Below the pieces are notes generated by a model. The model ran no database searches, was not told the origin of the DNA, and saw only the letters and a program-made list of their open reading frames with translations. From Schaalia turicensis ACS-279-V-Col4 (GTDB taxonomy: Bacteria; Actinomycetota; Actinomycetes; Actinomycetales; Actinomycetaceae), in assembly GCF_000296505.1 (NCBI RefSeq), contig NZ_JH815209.1, positions 376,908 to 440,907 of the forward strand: a stretch of 64,000 nucleotides of DNA, in the 5' to 3' direction. Of this stretch, positions 51,197 to 61,012 are shown piece by piece; position 1 is the stretch's first letter; every line of letters starts with the position of its first letter. Position numbers and translations under genes: made by a program.

Positions 51197-51967
51197 CTAT
51201 TTGCCTGCCTTCTTCGCCTTCTTCTCTTCGAGCTTCTTACCTTCTTTTTCCCACCACGGGCCGGCCTTCGTCTTCGCCTGCCACATACGAGTCGGAGGTT
51301 CAAGGCCGCGCAGTTGTGCCACTCCCTTGGTCAGCGCAGTGTGCATGCGCGAAGTCGCTTCTTTCACTGCCTCGTGATTATCTGCCCCCTGGTCACTCAT
51401 CAGATCCGACAGGTCAACAGGAGGCATGATCTGGTAGCGAATCGTGCGCCCAGGGCGGAAATCAATCTTCGACGAGTACGGGCCCTTGACGAATTGAGCA
51501 CCCCATTGGGCAATCGGAACCACCGACACACCGGTGTCCAACGCCAGGCGCGCAGCACCCGTCTTGAACGACATCGGCCATTGATCGGGGTCTTGAGTGA
51601 ATGTGCCTTCCGGCCAGATAGCGACAATATCGCCGTCTTTCAGAGCCTCGGTGGCAGCTTCCAAAGACTGAGCGGGATTCACTTCGCGGTCAACGGGGAT
51701 CAGCCCCATGCCCGCAAAAATTGTGCCCATCACCGGCACAGAAAACATCGACTTCTTCGCCAGAAAACGAATCTTCGTCTTGCGCTTCATGTAGAACCAG
51801 CAGAGGCTCAGAGGATCAACGGCTGACAAATGGTTCACAATCAGCAAATACGGGCCGTTTTCCGGGATGTTTTCGGTACCCTGCGCATCAATCTTCACCC
51901 ACGGTGTCATGATCGGACGCAGGACGTTCTGGGCGAAGCGGTAGACGCCAGTGATCTTCGTGCTCAT
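51197..51967 (-). CDS. plsC: 1-acyl-sn-glycerol-3-phosphate acyltransferase
   Basis: Acylates lysophosphatidic acid. 256 residues: catalytic HX4D in IVNHLSAVDPLSLCW, FAGMGLIPVDRE and WPEGTFTQDPDQWPMSFKTG. The C-terminus is lysine-rich (KEGKKLEEKKAKKAGK). ATG 51967 has no Shine-Dalgarno; a TAGACT box seven bases upstream suggests a leaderless message. Confidence 0.9.
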   Translation of the reverse strand: MSTKITGVYRFAQNVLRPIMTPWVKIDAQGTENIPENGPYLLIVNHLSAVDPLSLCWFYMKRKTKIRFLAKKSMFSVPVMGTIFAGMGLIPVDREVNPAQSLEAATEALKDGDIVAIWPEGTFTQDPDQWPMSFKTGAARLALDTGVSVVPIAQWGAQFVKGPYSSKIDFRPGRTIRYQIMPPVDLSDLMSDQGADNHEAVKEATSRMHTALTKGVAQLRGLEPPTRMWQAKTKAGPWWEKEGKKLEEKKAKKAGK

Positions 51968-52097
51968 GGATCGAAGTCTAACGTGAGAACAGGCACTCAT
52001 CGCGGAATGTCAGGGTGCTGTCCACCTGCGCCTTTGCGTCTAAGGTCGGCGAATGGGTGCAGGAGCGATCCGCCACGCCTTACGCCGACTACGTTCC

Positions 52098-53039
52098 TCA
52101 GACCAGAACGTCGACGATGTGCGGCGCCGAAGTCACGGTGAAGGGAATCTCGGCCACCTTATCGCCGTCCGCCATGGCAACCATGCCAACGGGCTGGGTA
52201 ATTTCAATCGACGAGGCCGGCTCCACATGGATGACCTCATGCCCCTGCGAGCGGCCACCCACAACCTTCGCCAAGATCGGAAGAGCCTTCAGCAACGGGA
52301 TGTCTTCAACGTGGCACAGTTCCATGATCCCGTCGGTCATATCGGACTGAGGAACAAGGCGAACGCCACCACCCAATCGTCCAGAGTTAGAAACGGACGT
52401 GATCCACCCAGTAAGCTCGCGTTCTTGCCCATCAATCTTCAGCGTAATGGTGGAAGGGCGATGGGTTGCGAGAGCAGCGAACGCTCCATAGCCGTATGCG
52501 ATAGGACCAGACGTAAACATTGACTCGTTCGCCAATAGATTCGCCTTCGCATCCAAGCCCAAAGAGACCAGCCCCAAAACCAGGGAATGAACAGTTCCGT
52601 CTGGGGTGGTCACCCACATTCCGTCCATCGGGCGAATTCGCGAAGCAAATAGCTCGTCGCTTTCTTCGTTCACAAAACCCAGTTCTGCCAACTGTTTCGC
52701 GCGAGCTGACGCATCGGGGCTGATCCCAAGAGCTCGACACAGATCATTGCCTCGTCCGCCAGGAATCGGCGCGAACAACGTGCCAGCTTCGTGGGCGCCT
52801 CGTGCGATCGCCGAAATGAAACCGTCACCACCCAGGGCACCAATCACATCCTCGGTTGTTGCAGACGCAATCTGACAAGGGTCATCCGACGCTCTGGTGA
52901 CGCTGACTCGGACCGCCCAACCACCGCCACGTAAAATGCGGACAACTTCGGGGCCGACGTTCACTGAACGACCACCGGCTGACATAGAAGAAATCAGCAG
53001 ATGGATTGATCGCCTCTCCGCCGTAGTGTGCGCAGTCAT
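52098..53039 (-). CDS. Diacylglycerol/lipid kinase family protein
   Basis: A 313-residue member of the DagK/YegS-like catalytic family that phosphorylates lipid hydroxyls. GALGGDGFISAIARG (nucleotide loop) and PIPGGRGNDLCRALGIS are the family motifs. It starts eight bases after murA and probably shares its transcript. Substrate among diacylglycerol, ceramide-like or other lipids not settled. Confidence 0.88.
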   Translation of the reverse strand: MTAHTTAERRSIHLLISSMSAGGRSVNVGPEVVRILRGGGWAVRVSVTRASDDPCQIASATTEDVIGALGGDGFISAIARGAHEAGTLFAPIPGGRGNDLCRALGISPDASARAKQLAELGFVNEESDELFASRIRPMDGMWVTTPDGTVHSLVLGLVSLGLDAKANLLANESMFTSGPIAYGYGAFAALATHRPSTITLKIDGQERELTGWITSVSNSGRLGGGVRLVPQSDMTDGIMELCHVEDIPLLKALPILAKVVGGRSQGHEVIHVEPASSIEITQPVGMVAMADGDKVAEIPFTVTSAPHIVDVLV

Positions 53040-53047
53040 TGATTCGC

Positions 53048-54370
53048 TTACTTCACGTAGTCGACGCGAGCATCCAGCTGGTGCAGCTTCTTCGTAAAGT
53101 GCTCATAGCCTCGAGCAATCACGTCAATGCCAGCAACCGTAGACGTTCCCTGAGCGGCAAGCGCAGCAATCAGATGCGAGAAGCCACCGCGCAGATCAGG
53201 AACCTCGATGTCCGCACTATGCAGCGGAGTGGGGCCGGAAATAACAGCGGAGTGGAAGAAGTTACGCTGGCCGAAACGGCACGGTGTTCCGCCCAAGCAC
53301 TCGCGGTAGACCTGAATATTTGCGCCCATCTTGCGCAGGGCCTTCGTGAACCCAAATCGGTTCTCATAGACGGTTTCGTGAACGATGGACAGGCCTTCAG
53401 CCTGAGTCAAAGCAACGACAAGAGGCTGTTGCCAGTCGGTCATAAAGCCCGGGTGCACGGCCGTTTCAAGGGCAATCGACTTCAGTTCGTCACCGGGATG
53501 GTAGAAGCGGATGCCGTCAGAGTCGATGTTGAACGCTCCACCAACCTTGCGGAAGGTGTTAAGGAAGGTCGTCATGTCGGGCTGGTGTGCGCCACGGACA
53601 TAAATATCACCGCGGGTTGCCAGCGCAGCGGCGGCCCATGATGCAGCCTCAATACGGTCAGGAAGTGCGGTATGGCGGTAGCCCTTCAGCGTGGGCACGC
53701 CTTCGATGCGGATCGTGCGATCCGTATCGACGGAGATGATGGCACCCATCTTCTGCAGGACGTTAATGAGATCCATGATCTCAGGCTCGATCGCCGCCCC
53801 CTTCAAGGTGGTAATACCTTCAGCACGAACAGCGGTCAAAAGGGTCTGCTCGGTGGCACCGACTGAAGGGAACGGAAGCTCAATAACCGCACCGTGCAAG
53901 CCCTCTGCGGGCTTCGTGATGTGGACGCCGTCAACACGCTTATCGACGTTCGCGCCAAACTTGCGCAGGCCTTCAAGGTGGAAGTCAATGGGGCGACCAC
54001 CGATGTTGCACCCACCCAGTTCCGGGATGAAGGCTTCACCGAGCTGGTGCAACAACGGACCGCAGAACAGAATCGGGATGCGCGAAGCCCCGCCGAGGGA
54101 ATCGATGTCAGAGCGCGACGCAACCTGAACGTTCGTCGGGTCCAGCGTCATCACACCGGTTGTTTGGTCGAAATCAACAGTCACGCCGTGAAGGCGCAAC
54201 AGGTCCGACACAACATCAACGTCGCAAATCAACGGCACGTTCGACAGCTGTGACGGAGATTCACCAAGAAGCGACGCAACCATCGCTTTGGGCACGAAGT
54301 TCTTGGCACCACGAACAGTGATTTCACCGGTTAGCGGGTGACCGCCTTCAACGCGAAGCACGGAGGGCAT
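53048..54370 (-). CDS. murA: UDP-N-acetylglucosamine 1-carboxyvinyltransferase
   Basis: First committed step of peptidoglycan synthesis, moving enolpyruvate from PEP to UDP-GlcNAc. 440 residues: RGAKNFVPKAMVASLLGESP, the catalytic Cys121 in GGCNIGGRPIDFH (Cys, so fosfomycin-reactive type rather than the Asp variant), RIEAASWAAAALATRG and LRGGFSHLIAALAAQG. GAGGAG precedes the ATG. Confidence 0.96.
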   Translation of the reverse strand: MPSVLRVEGGHPLTGEITVRGAKNFVPKAMVASLLGESPSQLSNVPLICDVDVVSDLLRLHGVTVDFDQTTGVMTLDPTNVQVASRSDIDSLGGASRIPILFCGPLLHQLGEAFIPELGGCNIGGRPIDFHLEGLRKFGANVDKRVDGVHITKPAEGLHGAVIELPFPSVGATEQTLLTAVRAEGITTLKGAAIEPEIMDLINVLQKMGAIISVDTDRTIRIEGVPTLKGYRHTALPDRIEAASWAAAALATRGDIYVRGAHQPDMTTFLNTFRKVGGAFNIDSDGIRFYHPGDELKSIALETAVHPGFMTDWQQPLVVALTQAEGLSIVHETVYENRFGFTKALRKMGANIQVYRECLGGTPCRFGQRNFFHSAVISGPTPLHSADIEVPDLRGGFSHLIAALAAQGTSTVAGIDVIARGYEHFTKKLHQLDARVDYVK

Positions 54371-54422
54371 GAATCAGGCTCCTCAAAAAGATGAATAGTC
54401 TGCCTCAACTTTAAAGCACGGC

Positions 54423-54478
54423 GTGCCGTGAGCGTCTGCAAAGGAGAGTCACGTCTCCCACAGATTCACTCACGGCAC
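54423..54478 (-). terminator. Hairpin between leuD and murA
   Basis: GTGCCGTGAG pairs with CTCACGGCAC around a 36-base loop containing a smaller GGGAGACGTGACTCTCC hairpin; likely ends leuCD. Confidence 0.55.
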
Positions 54479-54529
54479 AACACACTCAGATGAAACCGAG
54501 TTTCGAAGTATTCAGTGATCCGAACTCGT

Positions 54530-55189
54530 TCAGCGAGCGGACGGCATTCCCAGCCCAACAGGACGAGCAGGAATGACCTCTTCCTTCGGAAGATACTTCG
54601 CCGGAAGCGTCTTCGGCTTGAAAGAAGGACGGCTGGTTTCGTAGGCGTCGATTGCGTCTTCGTCGCGGAGAGTGAGAGCAATATCGTCGAGGCCCTCCAT
54701 CAGGCACCAGCGCACGTAGTCATCAATCTGGAAGGACGCGGTGACCGGACCGGCGGTCACCGTCTTGTTTTCAAGCGAAACAGTGACTTCTGTGCCCGGC
54801 TCGTTTTCGAGGATCTTCCACAGGGACTCACAGTCTTCTTGAGAGATCACGCCAGCAACAAGACCCTGCTTACCCGCATTGCCTCGGAAAATATCGGCAA
54901 ACTTGGCAGACAGGACGACGCGAAAACCGTAGTCCTTCAACGCCCATACCGCGTGTTCACGCGACGAACCGGTACCGAAGTCGGGGCCGGCAATCAGGAC
55001 AGAGCCAGAGCGGTACGCATCCTGGTTCAAAATGAACTCGGGATCGTTACGCCAAGCAGCGAAGAGAGCGTCTTCGAAGCCGCTGCGAGTAATGCGCTTC
55101 AAGTAGACGGCGGGAATGATCTGGTCGGTATCGACGTTCGAGCGACGAAGCGGAACACCAACACCGGTATGGGTCGTGAACTTCTCCAT
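54530..55189 (-). CDS. leuD: 3-isopropylmalate dehydratase small subunit
   Basis: With LeuC isomerises 2- and 3-isopropylmalate in leucine synthesis. 219 residues: [40 protein letters not shown] and [15 protein letters not shown]. 24 bases after leuC, same operon. Confidence 0.96.
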   Translation of the reverse strand: MEKFTTHTGVGVPLRRSNVDTDQIIPAVYLKRITRSGFEDALFAAWRNDPEFILNQDAYRSGSVLIAGPDFGTGSSREHAVWALKDYGFRVVLSAKFADIFRGNAGKQGLVAGVISQEDCESLWKILENEPGTEVTVSLENKTVTAGPVTASFQIDDYVRWCLMEGLDDIALTLRDEDAIDAYETSRPSFKPKTLPAKYLPKEEVIPARPVGLGMPSAR

Positions 55190-55213
55190 GAGTGTTATCT
55201 CCTTCTTCGTTTC

Positions 55214-56614
55214 TTACAGATCAGCGGGGCTGGACAGGGTGCCTCGAACCGCGGTTGCAGCGGCAACCAGCGGGGAAACCAGGTGGGTGCGACCACCCTT
55301 ACCCTGGCGACCTTCGAAGTTACGGTTCGAGGTGGATGCTGAACGCTCCCCTTCCTTCAGCTTGTCGGGGTTCATTGCCAGGCACATCGAGCAACCGGCA
55401 TTACGCCATTCAGCGCCGAAGTCGGTGAAGATCTTGTCCAGTCCTTCAGCTTCAGCCTGCAGGCGCACGCGAGCAGAGCCGGGCACGACCAGCATGCGCA
55501 GGCTGTCTGCCTTCTTACGGCCCTTGATGACGGCTGCCGCTGCACGCAGATCTTCGATACGACCGTTCGTGCACGAGCCGAGAAAGACGGTATCGATCGG
55601 GATTTCACGCATCGGAGTGCCCGCCTCGAGCCCCATGTATTCAAGCGCACGCTCGGCTGCCATCTTGCCAGTCTCATCGGTGAAATCATCCGGATTCGGG
55701 ACAGTGGCTGAGAGCGGCACGCCCTGGCCGGGGTTTGTGCCCCAAGTGACAAATGGCTCAATATCGGCGGCTTCGAGGATGACCTCGTTATCGAAGACGG
55801 CATCATCGTCGGATCGCAGAGTCTTCCAGTATTCGACTGCGCGTTCCCACTCTTCCCCTTCGGGAGCGTGCGGACGGCCCTTGATGTATTCGAAGGTGGT
55901 TTCGTCGGGAGCAACCATGCCGGCGCGGGCGCCCGCTTCAATCGACATGTTGCAGATCGTCATGCGGCCTTCCATCGACAGCTCGCGGATTGCTTGGCCT
56001 CGATATTCCAGAACGTAGCCCTGGCCACCGCCGGTGCCGATCTTTGCGATGACAGCGAGGATGATGTCCTTCGCAGTCGACCCTGCAGGCAGGGAACCGT
56101 TGACGGTGATTGCCATGGTCTTGAACGGAGCCAGTGGCAGGGTCTGGGTTGCCAGAACGTGTTCGACCTGGCTGGTACCGATACCGAATGCGAGTGCGCC
56201 GAATGCACCGTGCGTCGAGGTGTGCGAGTCACCGCAGACAATTGTCATACCCGGCTGAGTGATACCCAGCTGCGGGCCGACAACGTGAACGATGCCCTGG
56301 TCGGCATCACCCAGCGAGTGCAGACGAATACCGAACTCTTCAGCGTTCGAACGCAGAGTGTGAATCTGTGTACGGCTGGTCTCATCAGCGATCGGCAGGT
56401 CGATATCGAGGGTCGGGGTATTGTGATCCTCGGTGGCGATCGTCTGATCGGGACGACGAACCTTTCGCCCTGCCAAGCGCAACCCTTCGAAAGCCTGGGG
56501 ACTGGTCACTTCGTGAACAAGGTGGAGGTCAATGTAAAGAAGGTCAGGGGCGCCACCTTCGCCCTTTTTCACAATATGGTCGTGCCAGACCTTTTCGGCC
56601 ATTGTGCCGGTCAT
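55214..56614 (-). CDS. leuC: 3-isopropylmalate dehydratase large subunit
   Basis: Aconitase-family 4Fe-4S enzyme, 466 residues: [38 protein letters not shown] and [13 protein letters not shown] provide the three cluster cysteines. GGGGGAAAC precedes the ATG. Divergent from an IclR-type regulator, with a palindromic operator between them; expected to be controlled by it. Confidence 0.97.
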   Translation of the reverse strand: MTGTMAEKVWHDHIVKKGEGGAPDLLYIDLHLVHEVTSPQAFEGLRLAGRKVRRPDQTIATEDHNTPTLDIDLPIADETSRTQIHTLRSNAEEFGIRLHSLGDADQGIVHVVGPQLGITQPGMTIVCGDSHTSTHGAFGALAFGIGTSQVEHVLATQTLPLAPFKTMAITVNGSLPAGSTAKDIILAVIAKIGTGGGQGYVLEYRGQAIRELSMEGRMTICNMSIEAGARAGMVAPDETTFEYIKGRPHAPEGEEWERAVEYWKTLRSDDDAVFDNEVILEAADIEPFVTWGTNPGQGVPLSATVPNPDDFTDETGKMAAERALEYMGLEAGTPMREIPIDTVFLGSCTNGRIEDLRAAAAVIKGRKKADSLRMLVVPGSARVRLQAEAEGLDKIFTDFGAEWRNAGCSMCLAMNPDKLKEGERSASTSNRNFEGRQGKGGRTHLVSPLVAAATAVRGTLSSPADL

Positions 56615-56739
56615 GTTTCCCCCTTACGTGCGTTCAAAATAGTCCTGAACAGCGCTTACTTACAGACAAACGGTCACCGAGCGACTTATTCGCTTGCTGT
56701 TTCCTTGTTCATCGTCTGCCGTTTCAGCATGCGAAGAGT

Positions 56740-56764
56740 TGCAGTCTCATTGGTTGAGATGGCA
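56740..56764. promoter_or_regulatory. Operator for the IclR-type regulator of leuCD
   Basis: A 25-base palindrome TGC-N2-TCTCA-N5-TGAGA-N2-GCA in the leuC/regulator divergent region, 12 bases before the regulator's ATG. Position and symmetry match LtbR/NdgR sites known in actinobacteria. Confidence 0.75.
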
Positions 56765-56775
56765 AACTTTTGAAT

Positions 56776-57510
56776 ATGGAGGATTCAACGACTAGCGGAG
56801 TCGGAGTTCTTGACAAGGCAGCACTCGTTCTTGGCGCGCTTGAAGCCGGACCTGCTACCTTGGCTCAACTCGTCTCCGCGACAGGTTTGGCTCGACCCAC
56901 CGCGCACCGTCTAGCGGTTGCCCTTGAGTACCACCGCATGGTTGCTCGCGACATGCAGGGACGTTTTGTTCTCGGTCCCCGCCTCCAAGAACTCGCTTCG
57001 TCTGCTGGCGAAGACCGTCTGCTTGCAGCGTCGATGCCCGTCCTGAAGGCTCTTCGGGATCATACGAAGGAATCCTCACAGATCTTCCGTCGCCAAGGCG
57101 ACTACCGTGTCTGCGTTGCCGCATCCGAACGTGAGATGGGTCTGCGCGACTCCATCCCGGTTGGCGCAACTCTATCGATGTCCGCTGGTAGCGCAGCACA
57201 GGTTCTGCTTGCATGGGAAGAACCCGACCGCCTGCACCGCGGTCTTTACGGAGCCTCCTTCAACGCGACGACGCTCTCTCAGGTTCGTCGTCGCGGGTGG
57301 GCACAGTCTGTCGGTGAACGCGAGCCGGGAGTCGCGTCAGTTTCCGCTCCGGTACGAGGCCCCTCGGGTCGAGTCCTCGCTGCCCTGTCGATTTCCGGTC
57401 CGATTGAACGCATGGGGCGCCAGCCCGGTCGCCAGCACGGCCCGTCCGTCGTTGCAGCGGCAAACCGCCTGTCTGACTTCCTGCGTAGCGTCGAAGACGG
57501 CGAGCTCTAG
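56776..57510 (+). CDS. IclR-family regulator of leucine biosynthesis (LtbR/NdgR-like)
   Basis: A 244-residue regulator. N-terminal winged helix (GVLDKAALVLGALEAGPATL, LARPTAHRLAVALEYHRMV) and C-terminal effector domain (DSIPVGATLSMSAGSAAQVL, GVASVSAPVRGPSGRVLAAL). ATG 56776; a TTG six bases earlier is also in frame. Divergent from leuCD, the standard position of LtbR/NdgR, which represses leuCD in related genera; the role here is by analogy. Confidence 0.9.
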   Translation: MEDSTTSGVGVLDKAALVLGALEAGPATLAQLVSATGLARPTAHRLAVALEYHRMVARDMQGRFVLGPRLQELASSAGEDRLLAASMPVLKALRDHTKESSQIFRRQGDYRVCVAASEREMGLRDSIPVGATLSMSAGSAAQVLLAWEEPDRLHRGLYGASFNATTLSQVRRRGWAQSVGEREPGVASVSAPVRGPSGRVLAALSISGPIERMGRQPGRQHGPSVVAAANRLSDFLRSVEDGEL

Positions 57511-57541
57511 CCTCCTCTGCCGTCTTTAACCTCCAACGCAT

Positions 57542-57583
57542 AAAAGTGTGAGCCCCAAGAAAACTCTTGGGGCTCACACTTTT
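57542..57583. terminator. Bidirectional terminator between the IclR gene and hpf
   Basis: A 19-bp perfect stem with an AAAC loop, A-run on one side and TTTT on the other; longest perfect hairpin seen here. Confidence 0.95.
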
Positions 57584-57596
57584 GACTATCGAGTCG

Positions 57597-58244
57597 TCAG
57601 CAGTCCGTTGTCGTGTTCAGACGCAGGACACCGTAGGTCCAACCGTGTCGGTGGTAGACGACGCACGGTTGCTTCGTTTCCTTGTCAATGAACAGAAAGA
57701 ACGGGTGGCCAACCATTTCCATCTGGTTGAGTGCTTCATCAACCGTCATCGGTTCGGCTTCGTGAACCTTTTGACGAACCAGGATCGGAGTATCGCCAAG
57801 CTGCTCTTCGCGCGCTTCACCAACCTTGAGGTCTTCCGCAGAGCGAAGTTTGAGCGGAGCGGCCTCTTCGATGGTATCTTCAACCGGCGCAGGTTCTTCG
57901 AGGAACTCGACCTCATCCATCTCGTGAGAGTAGCGACGACGATGATCCTTGGCGCGGTCACGCAAGCGACGGAGGCGTTCGAAGAGTTTACCGGCCGCAA
58001 TATCTACAGCTGCGTAGCGGTCGCCGGATTCTGCTTCTGCTCGAATGATTGGACCCTTGCCGTAGACCGTGAGCTCAATTCGCTCGGCGGTATCTGCTTG
58101 GCGAGGATTACGTTCGTGTGTCAGTTCCACGTCGACGCGCTGAGCGCGCGGGTAGAACAGGGTAATCTTCGAGACTTTCTCTTCGACGTACTCACGGAAG
58201 TTCGGGTGGATTTCCGCGTTGCGTGCGACGACAGTGATGTCCAT
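57597..58244 (-). CDS. hpf: Ribosome hibernation promoting factor (long form)
   Basis: Dimerises and silences 70S ribosomes in stationary phase. 215 residues: N-terminal S30AE domain (DITVVARNAEIHPNFREYVE, YAAVDIAAGKLFERLRRLRD), variable linker and the C-terminal dimerisation domain (ALNQMEMVGHPFFLFIDKET). GGAGGAAAA precedes ATG 58244. Confidence 0.95.
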   Translation of the reverse strand: MDITVVARNAEIHPNFREYVEEKVSKITLFYPRAQRVDVELTHERNPRQADTAERIELTVYGKGPIIRAEAESGDRYAAVDIAAGKLFERLRRLRDRAKDHRRRYSHEMDEVEFLEEPAPVEDTIEEAAPLKLRSAEDLKVGEAREEQLGDTPILVRQKVHEAEPMTVDEALNQMEMVGHPFFLFIDKETKQPCVVYHRHGWTYGVLRLNTTTDC

Positions 58245-58435
58245 TTTTCCTCCATGGGAAGCTGGCGAGCTTCGTTGCTCGCGGGGTTGAATGTCCGATT
58301 GCCTCATCGCATCGGACGGTGATCGTAGCTATCACCCCCAGTCGCTGGGCAAAGACGCCATTCTTCGGGTCATCTTTGCTCTATCGGTTATACGCCTATC
58401 ATACCCCTTTTTGCGTGAGCTGCGTCATAGAAAGG

Positions 58436-59161
58436 CTAAACTCGGGCACATACGCCGACCGCGTCAACCCGTCCAACAGCGCGCGCCACCTCACGGCATG
58501 TCGCTCCTGTTGTCAACACATCATCAACAATCACTACCGCCACATTGGCGGGAATATGAAGCCGCCGGCGCATGGATCCGGCTCGATCGAGACGGCGGCC
58601 TCGTCCCCCACGACCCGCTTGAGAGCGCACGCCAAACCGCAAACGAACGGCGCCAACCACCCGCGCTGGCCGTCCACTGACCTGCGCAAGCCCTAACGCA
58701 ACACCCCGAGCAAAAGCGCCGGTCACATTCTTACCGTGAAGCACTCGTTTCCAGCTCGACGGCGCAGGAATCACCCACCACGGCTCATCGCCTGGAAGCG
58801 CAGCGGCAAGACAACGCCCCACACTTGCGCCCGCGTCATATAAGAAGTCGTCGCCACGAAAGGTCGGCGAATGTTTAGAGGCGATGATGATGTTCCTCAA
58901 CTCGCCGTCATACCTTCCGATAAACCCCATCGGCACGGTGGCGCCACTTCCGTCATTATCACAGGGCGCGCATGGCATTCCCGTTTCGCTCTCCCCTAAG
59001 GTGACGAGGCCGATCCGCTCTAATCGAGCGGATCGAAGCGCGATACTACGACAACGCGGACACACGACATGATCCCAGACCATACAACCCGCACATTGAG
59101 CAGGCATCAGTATTGACAGCAGGGACAAAACCGCGATGCGTAAACGCTGAAGAAACTCCAT
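58436..59161 (-). CDS. comF: ComF family protein
   Basis: A 241-residue phosphoribosyltransferase-fold protein linked to DNA uptake. Four N-terminal cysteines in zinc-finger spacing (CAGCMVWDHVVCPRC) with a further CAPC, and the PRPP loop VVIVDDVLTTGATCREV. GGAGAA precedes the ATG. A GTTATCCACAG motif lies 53 bases before the start, as at comEA. Confidence 0.88.
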   Translation of the reverse strand: MEFLQRLRIAVLSLLSILMPAQCAGCMVWDHVVCPRCRSIALRSARLERIGLVTLGESETGMPCAPCDNDGSGATVPMGFIGRYDGELRNIIIASKHSPTFRGDDFLYDAGASVGRCLAAALPGDEPWWVIPAPSSWKRVLHGKNVTGAFARGVALGLAQVSGRPARVVGAVRLRFGVRSQAGRGGRGRRLDRAGSMRRRLHIPANVAVVIVDDVLTTGATCREVARAVGRVDAVGVCARV

Positions 59162-59213
59162 TTCTCCATCATGTGCCTCTGCTTCAAGGAGGGCGAACGG
59201 GGAATCTGCATTC

Positions 59214-59255
59214 TGTGGATAACCCGCCTCAATTTGCTACGGTGTTTAACAATTG
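59214..59255. promoter_or_regulatory. comF upstream motifs
   Basis: TGTGGATAA (DnaA-box-like) at 59214-59222 and TTAACAATTG at 59246-59255, the latter sharing ten bases with the pflB and pflA upstream motif. Confidence 0.45.
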
Positions 59256-59302
59256 TTCACTTTGACGTGAAAACGAAACTGAAAATGAATCAGATGCGCA
59301 CT

Positions 59303-61012
59303 CTAGCCAGGGAATCGCACGTCGGCGAAAGTTGCGGGCATAGCCTGCCATAAAGCACCCGTTCGACACGTGACGCTACCCGAACGGACCTTCACACACA
59401 CATTCGCCGTCGTCAGACCAGCACTGACTGCTAAGGCCTGATCTGGAACCTCGGACTGGGAAACAAAGCCACCAATCGCAACTTCATCGAGTTCCATATC
59501 GTCACTATCAGCCGACGATTCAGCCGAACGAACAACCACATAGGACGACGAACCAGCCCACGAAAGATCAGCAATCTGCCCGTGAATACCGAGAATCGCC
59601 TGACCATCTTCAAGGCCTAGTGGCACACCGCTACCATCTCGCGCAACCGCGAACATCCAAGCGGTCGCGTTCGACGGCGTTCCAGACAAAACAAGAGCTC
59701 GCGCACCATCGGGCGAAATGACAACGCGAAGCACGCTCACAACACCTGTTTCATTCATGGGAACACGTCCAACCTGGCCGTCGGGAGTCGTTGCAATGAT
59801 CGGTCCGCTTGTTGAAGCGGGCGACCAGACCCAGCCGAAGCGGTCAATCGAAGGAGCCCCGGCCTCGTTCCCCGCCGACCCCACGTCCACCGACGAATGC
59901 GCGCCTTGAGCACCCGAGGCGGACACGACCAGCGAATTTCCTTCGCGCCATGCCACAACATCGCGGTTAATCGGCGACACCGCCGGATACGACGCGGAAG
60001 AAGCAGGAGAAATCGGCAAGTCAAACGGTGTCAGAGTAGAGCCCGCCAGCGATCCAATGCGACCTGCCTGCAAAGCAATTCGCGTATCCAACGAATAGGA
60101 GGGCAACGACGGAGTCTCGACCCCTTCAAGAGAAACCCCGGAAAGACTCAGATCCACTGTGGAAATCTGCGAATCCTGAAGGAGGGTTTCCGTCACCTCC
60201 CACGCAAGAAGCTGACGCGGGGTTCCCTCGCCAACCGTGGGGGCGCTCAGATCCACTTTCGCGATCTGATCACTGATTTCAACACCCTGAGCCGGGAACG
60301 TCGTTCCACCGGGAATCGCATTCGTGACCGCCGCTTCGATCGTTTGGCTCGGCCCAGCGATCAGACCTGAGAGCAGATGCGAGGCAAGGCGACGCGAAGG
60401 ATACCAACGAGGATCCGCAACCAAGGCATCCCCGGTCGTCGCCGGGAAATAGAGGTTCGCTTGTTCATAGGCGGCACTGAACGCCGTTTGAGAAACGATG
60501 AACGCATCTTCGGGGGAATCGATGCGCCACTGCCCGCCCTCTTGGACCAGGTTGAACGTCGACGAGATCATGGAGTCTTCGCTCCGCGTCATCACGCCTT
60601 CACTGTTCACTGACGCGACAGCGGGAACAGTCACCGTTGCTGTTAACGTTCCCGATCCCTCATCACCTTTAATTGAAATCGACGGCGACGAAGCAGTGTC
60701 ATAGATCAGAGCCTCATCATCTGGTGCCCACGCCTGCTGGGAAGCAGCCGTTAAAAACAAGCGCGCAGTCGCAAAATCATCATTCGTTCCCGCAGCGCTT
60801 GCAAGAAGAAAATCAGAAATCAACGTCTGCGGATCAGAATTCTTCAAAGGCCCATCAGCAGCAAATTCAACGGGATCAACGTCAGGAACAGACACCTCAA
60901 AGGGCGCTGGATCCGATGCCAGAGGCAAAGCAATACAGCCGGCAAGGCCAAACATGAGGATTCCGGACAATAATCCGGACGCACATCGTCGCTTGAGGGC
61001 ACACCTCATCAT
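59303..61012 (-). CDS. lpqB: Lipoprotein LpqB
   Basis: Partner lipoprotein of the MtrB sensor kinase in actinobacteria. 569 residues: signal peptide and lipobox LAGC near residue 26, a GerMN domain (FPAQGVEISDQIAKVDLSAP) and a C-terminal beta-propeller-like region (VISPDGARALVLSGTPSNAT). Its ATG overlaps the mtrB stop (ATGA). Third gene of mtrA-mtrB-lpqB. Confidence 0.93.
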   Translation of the reverse strand: MMRCALKRRCASGLLSGILMFGLAGCIALPLASDPAPFEVSVPDVDPVEFAADGPLKNSDPQTLISDFLLASAAGTNDDFATARLFLTAASQQAWAPDDEALIYDTASSPSISIKGDEGSGTLTATVTVPAVASVNSEGVMTRSEDSMISSTFNLVQEGGQWRIDSPEDAFIVSQTAFSAAYEQANLYFPATTGDALVADPRWYPSRRLASHLLSGLIAGPSQTIEAAVTNAIPGGTTFPAQGVEISDQIAKVDLSAPTVGEGTPRQLLAWEVTETLLQDSQISTVDLSLSGVSLEGVETPSLPSYSLDTRIALQAGRIGSLAGSTLTPFDLPISPASSASYPAVSPINRDVVAWREGNSLVVSASGAQGAHSSVDVGSAGNEAGAPSIDRFGWVWSPASTSGPIIATTPDGQVGRVPMNETGVVSVLRVVISPDGARALVLSGTPSNATAWMFAVARDGSGVPLGLEDGQAILGIHGQIADLSWAGSSSYVVVRSAESSADSDDMELDEVAIGGFVSQSEVPDQALAVSAGLTTANVCVKVRSGSVTCRTGALWQAMPATFADVRFPG

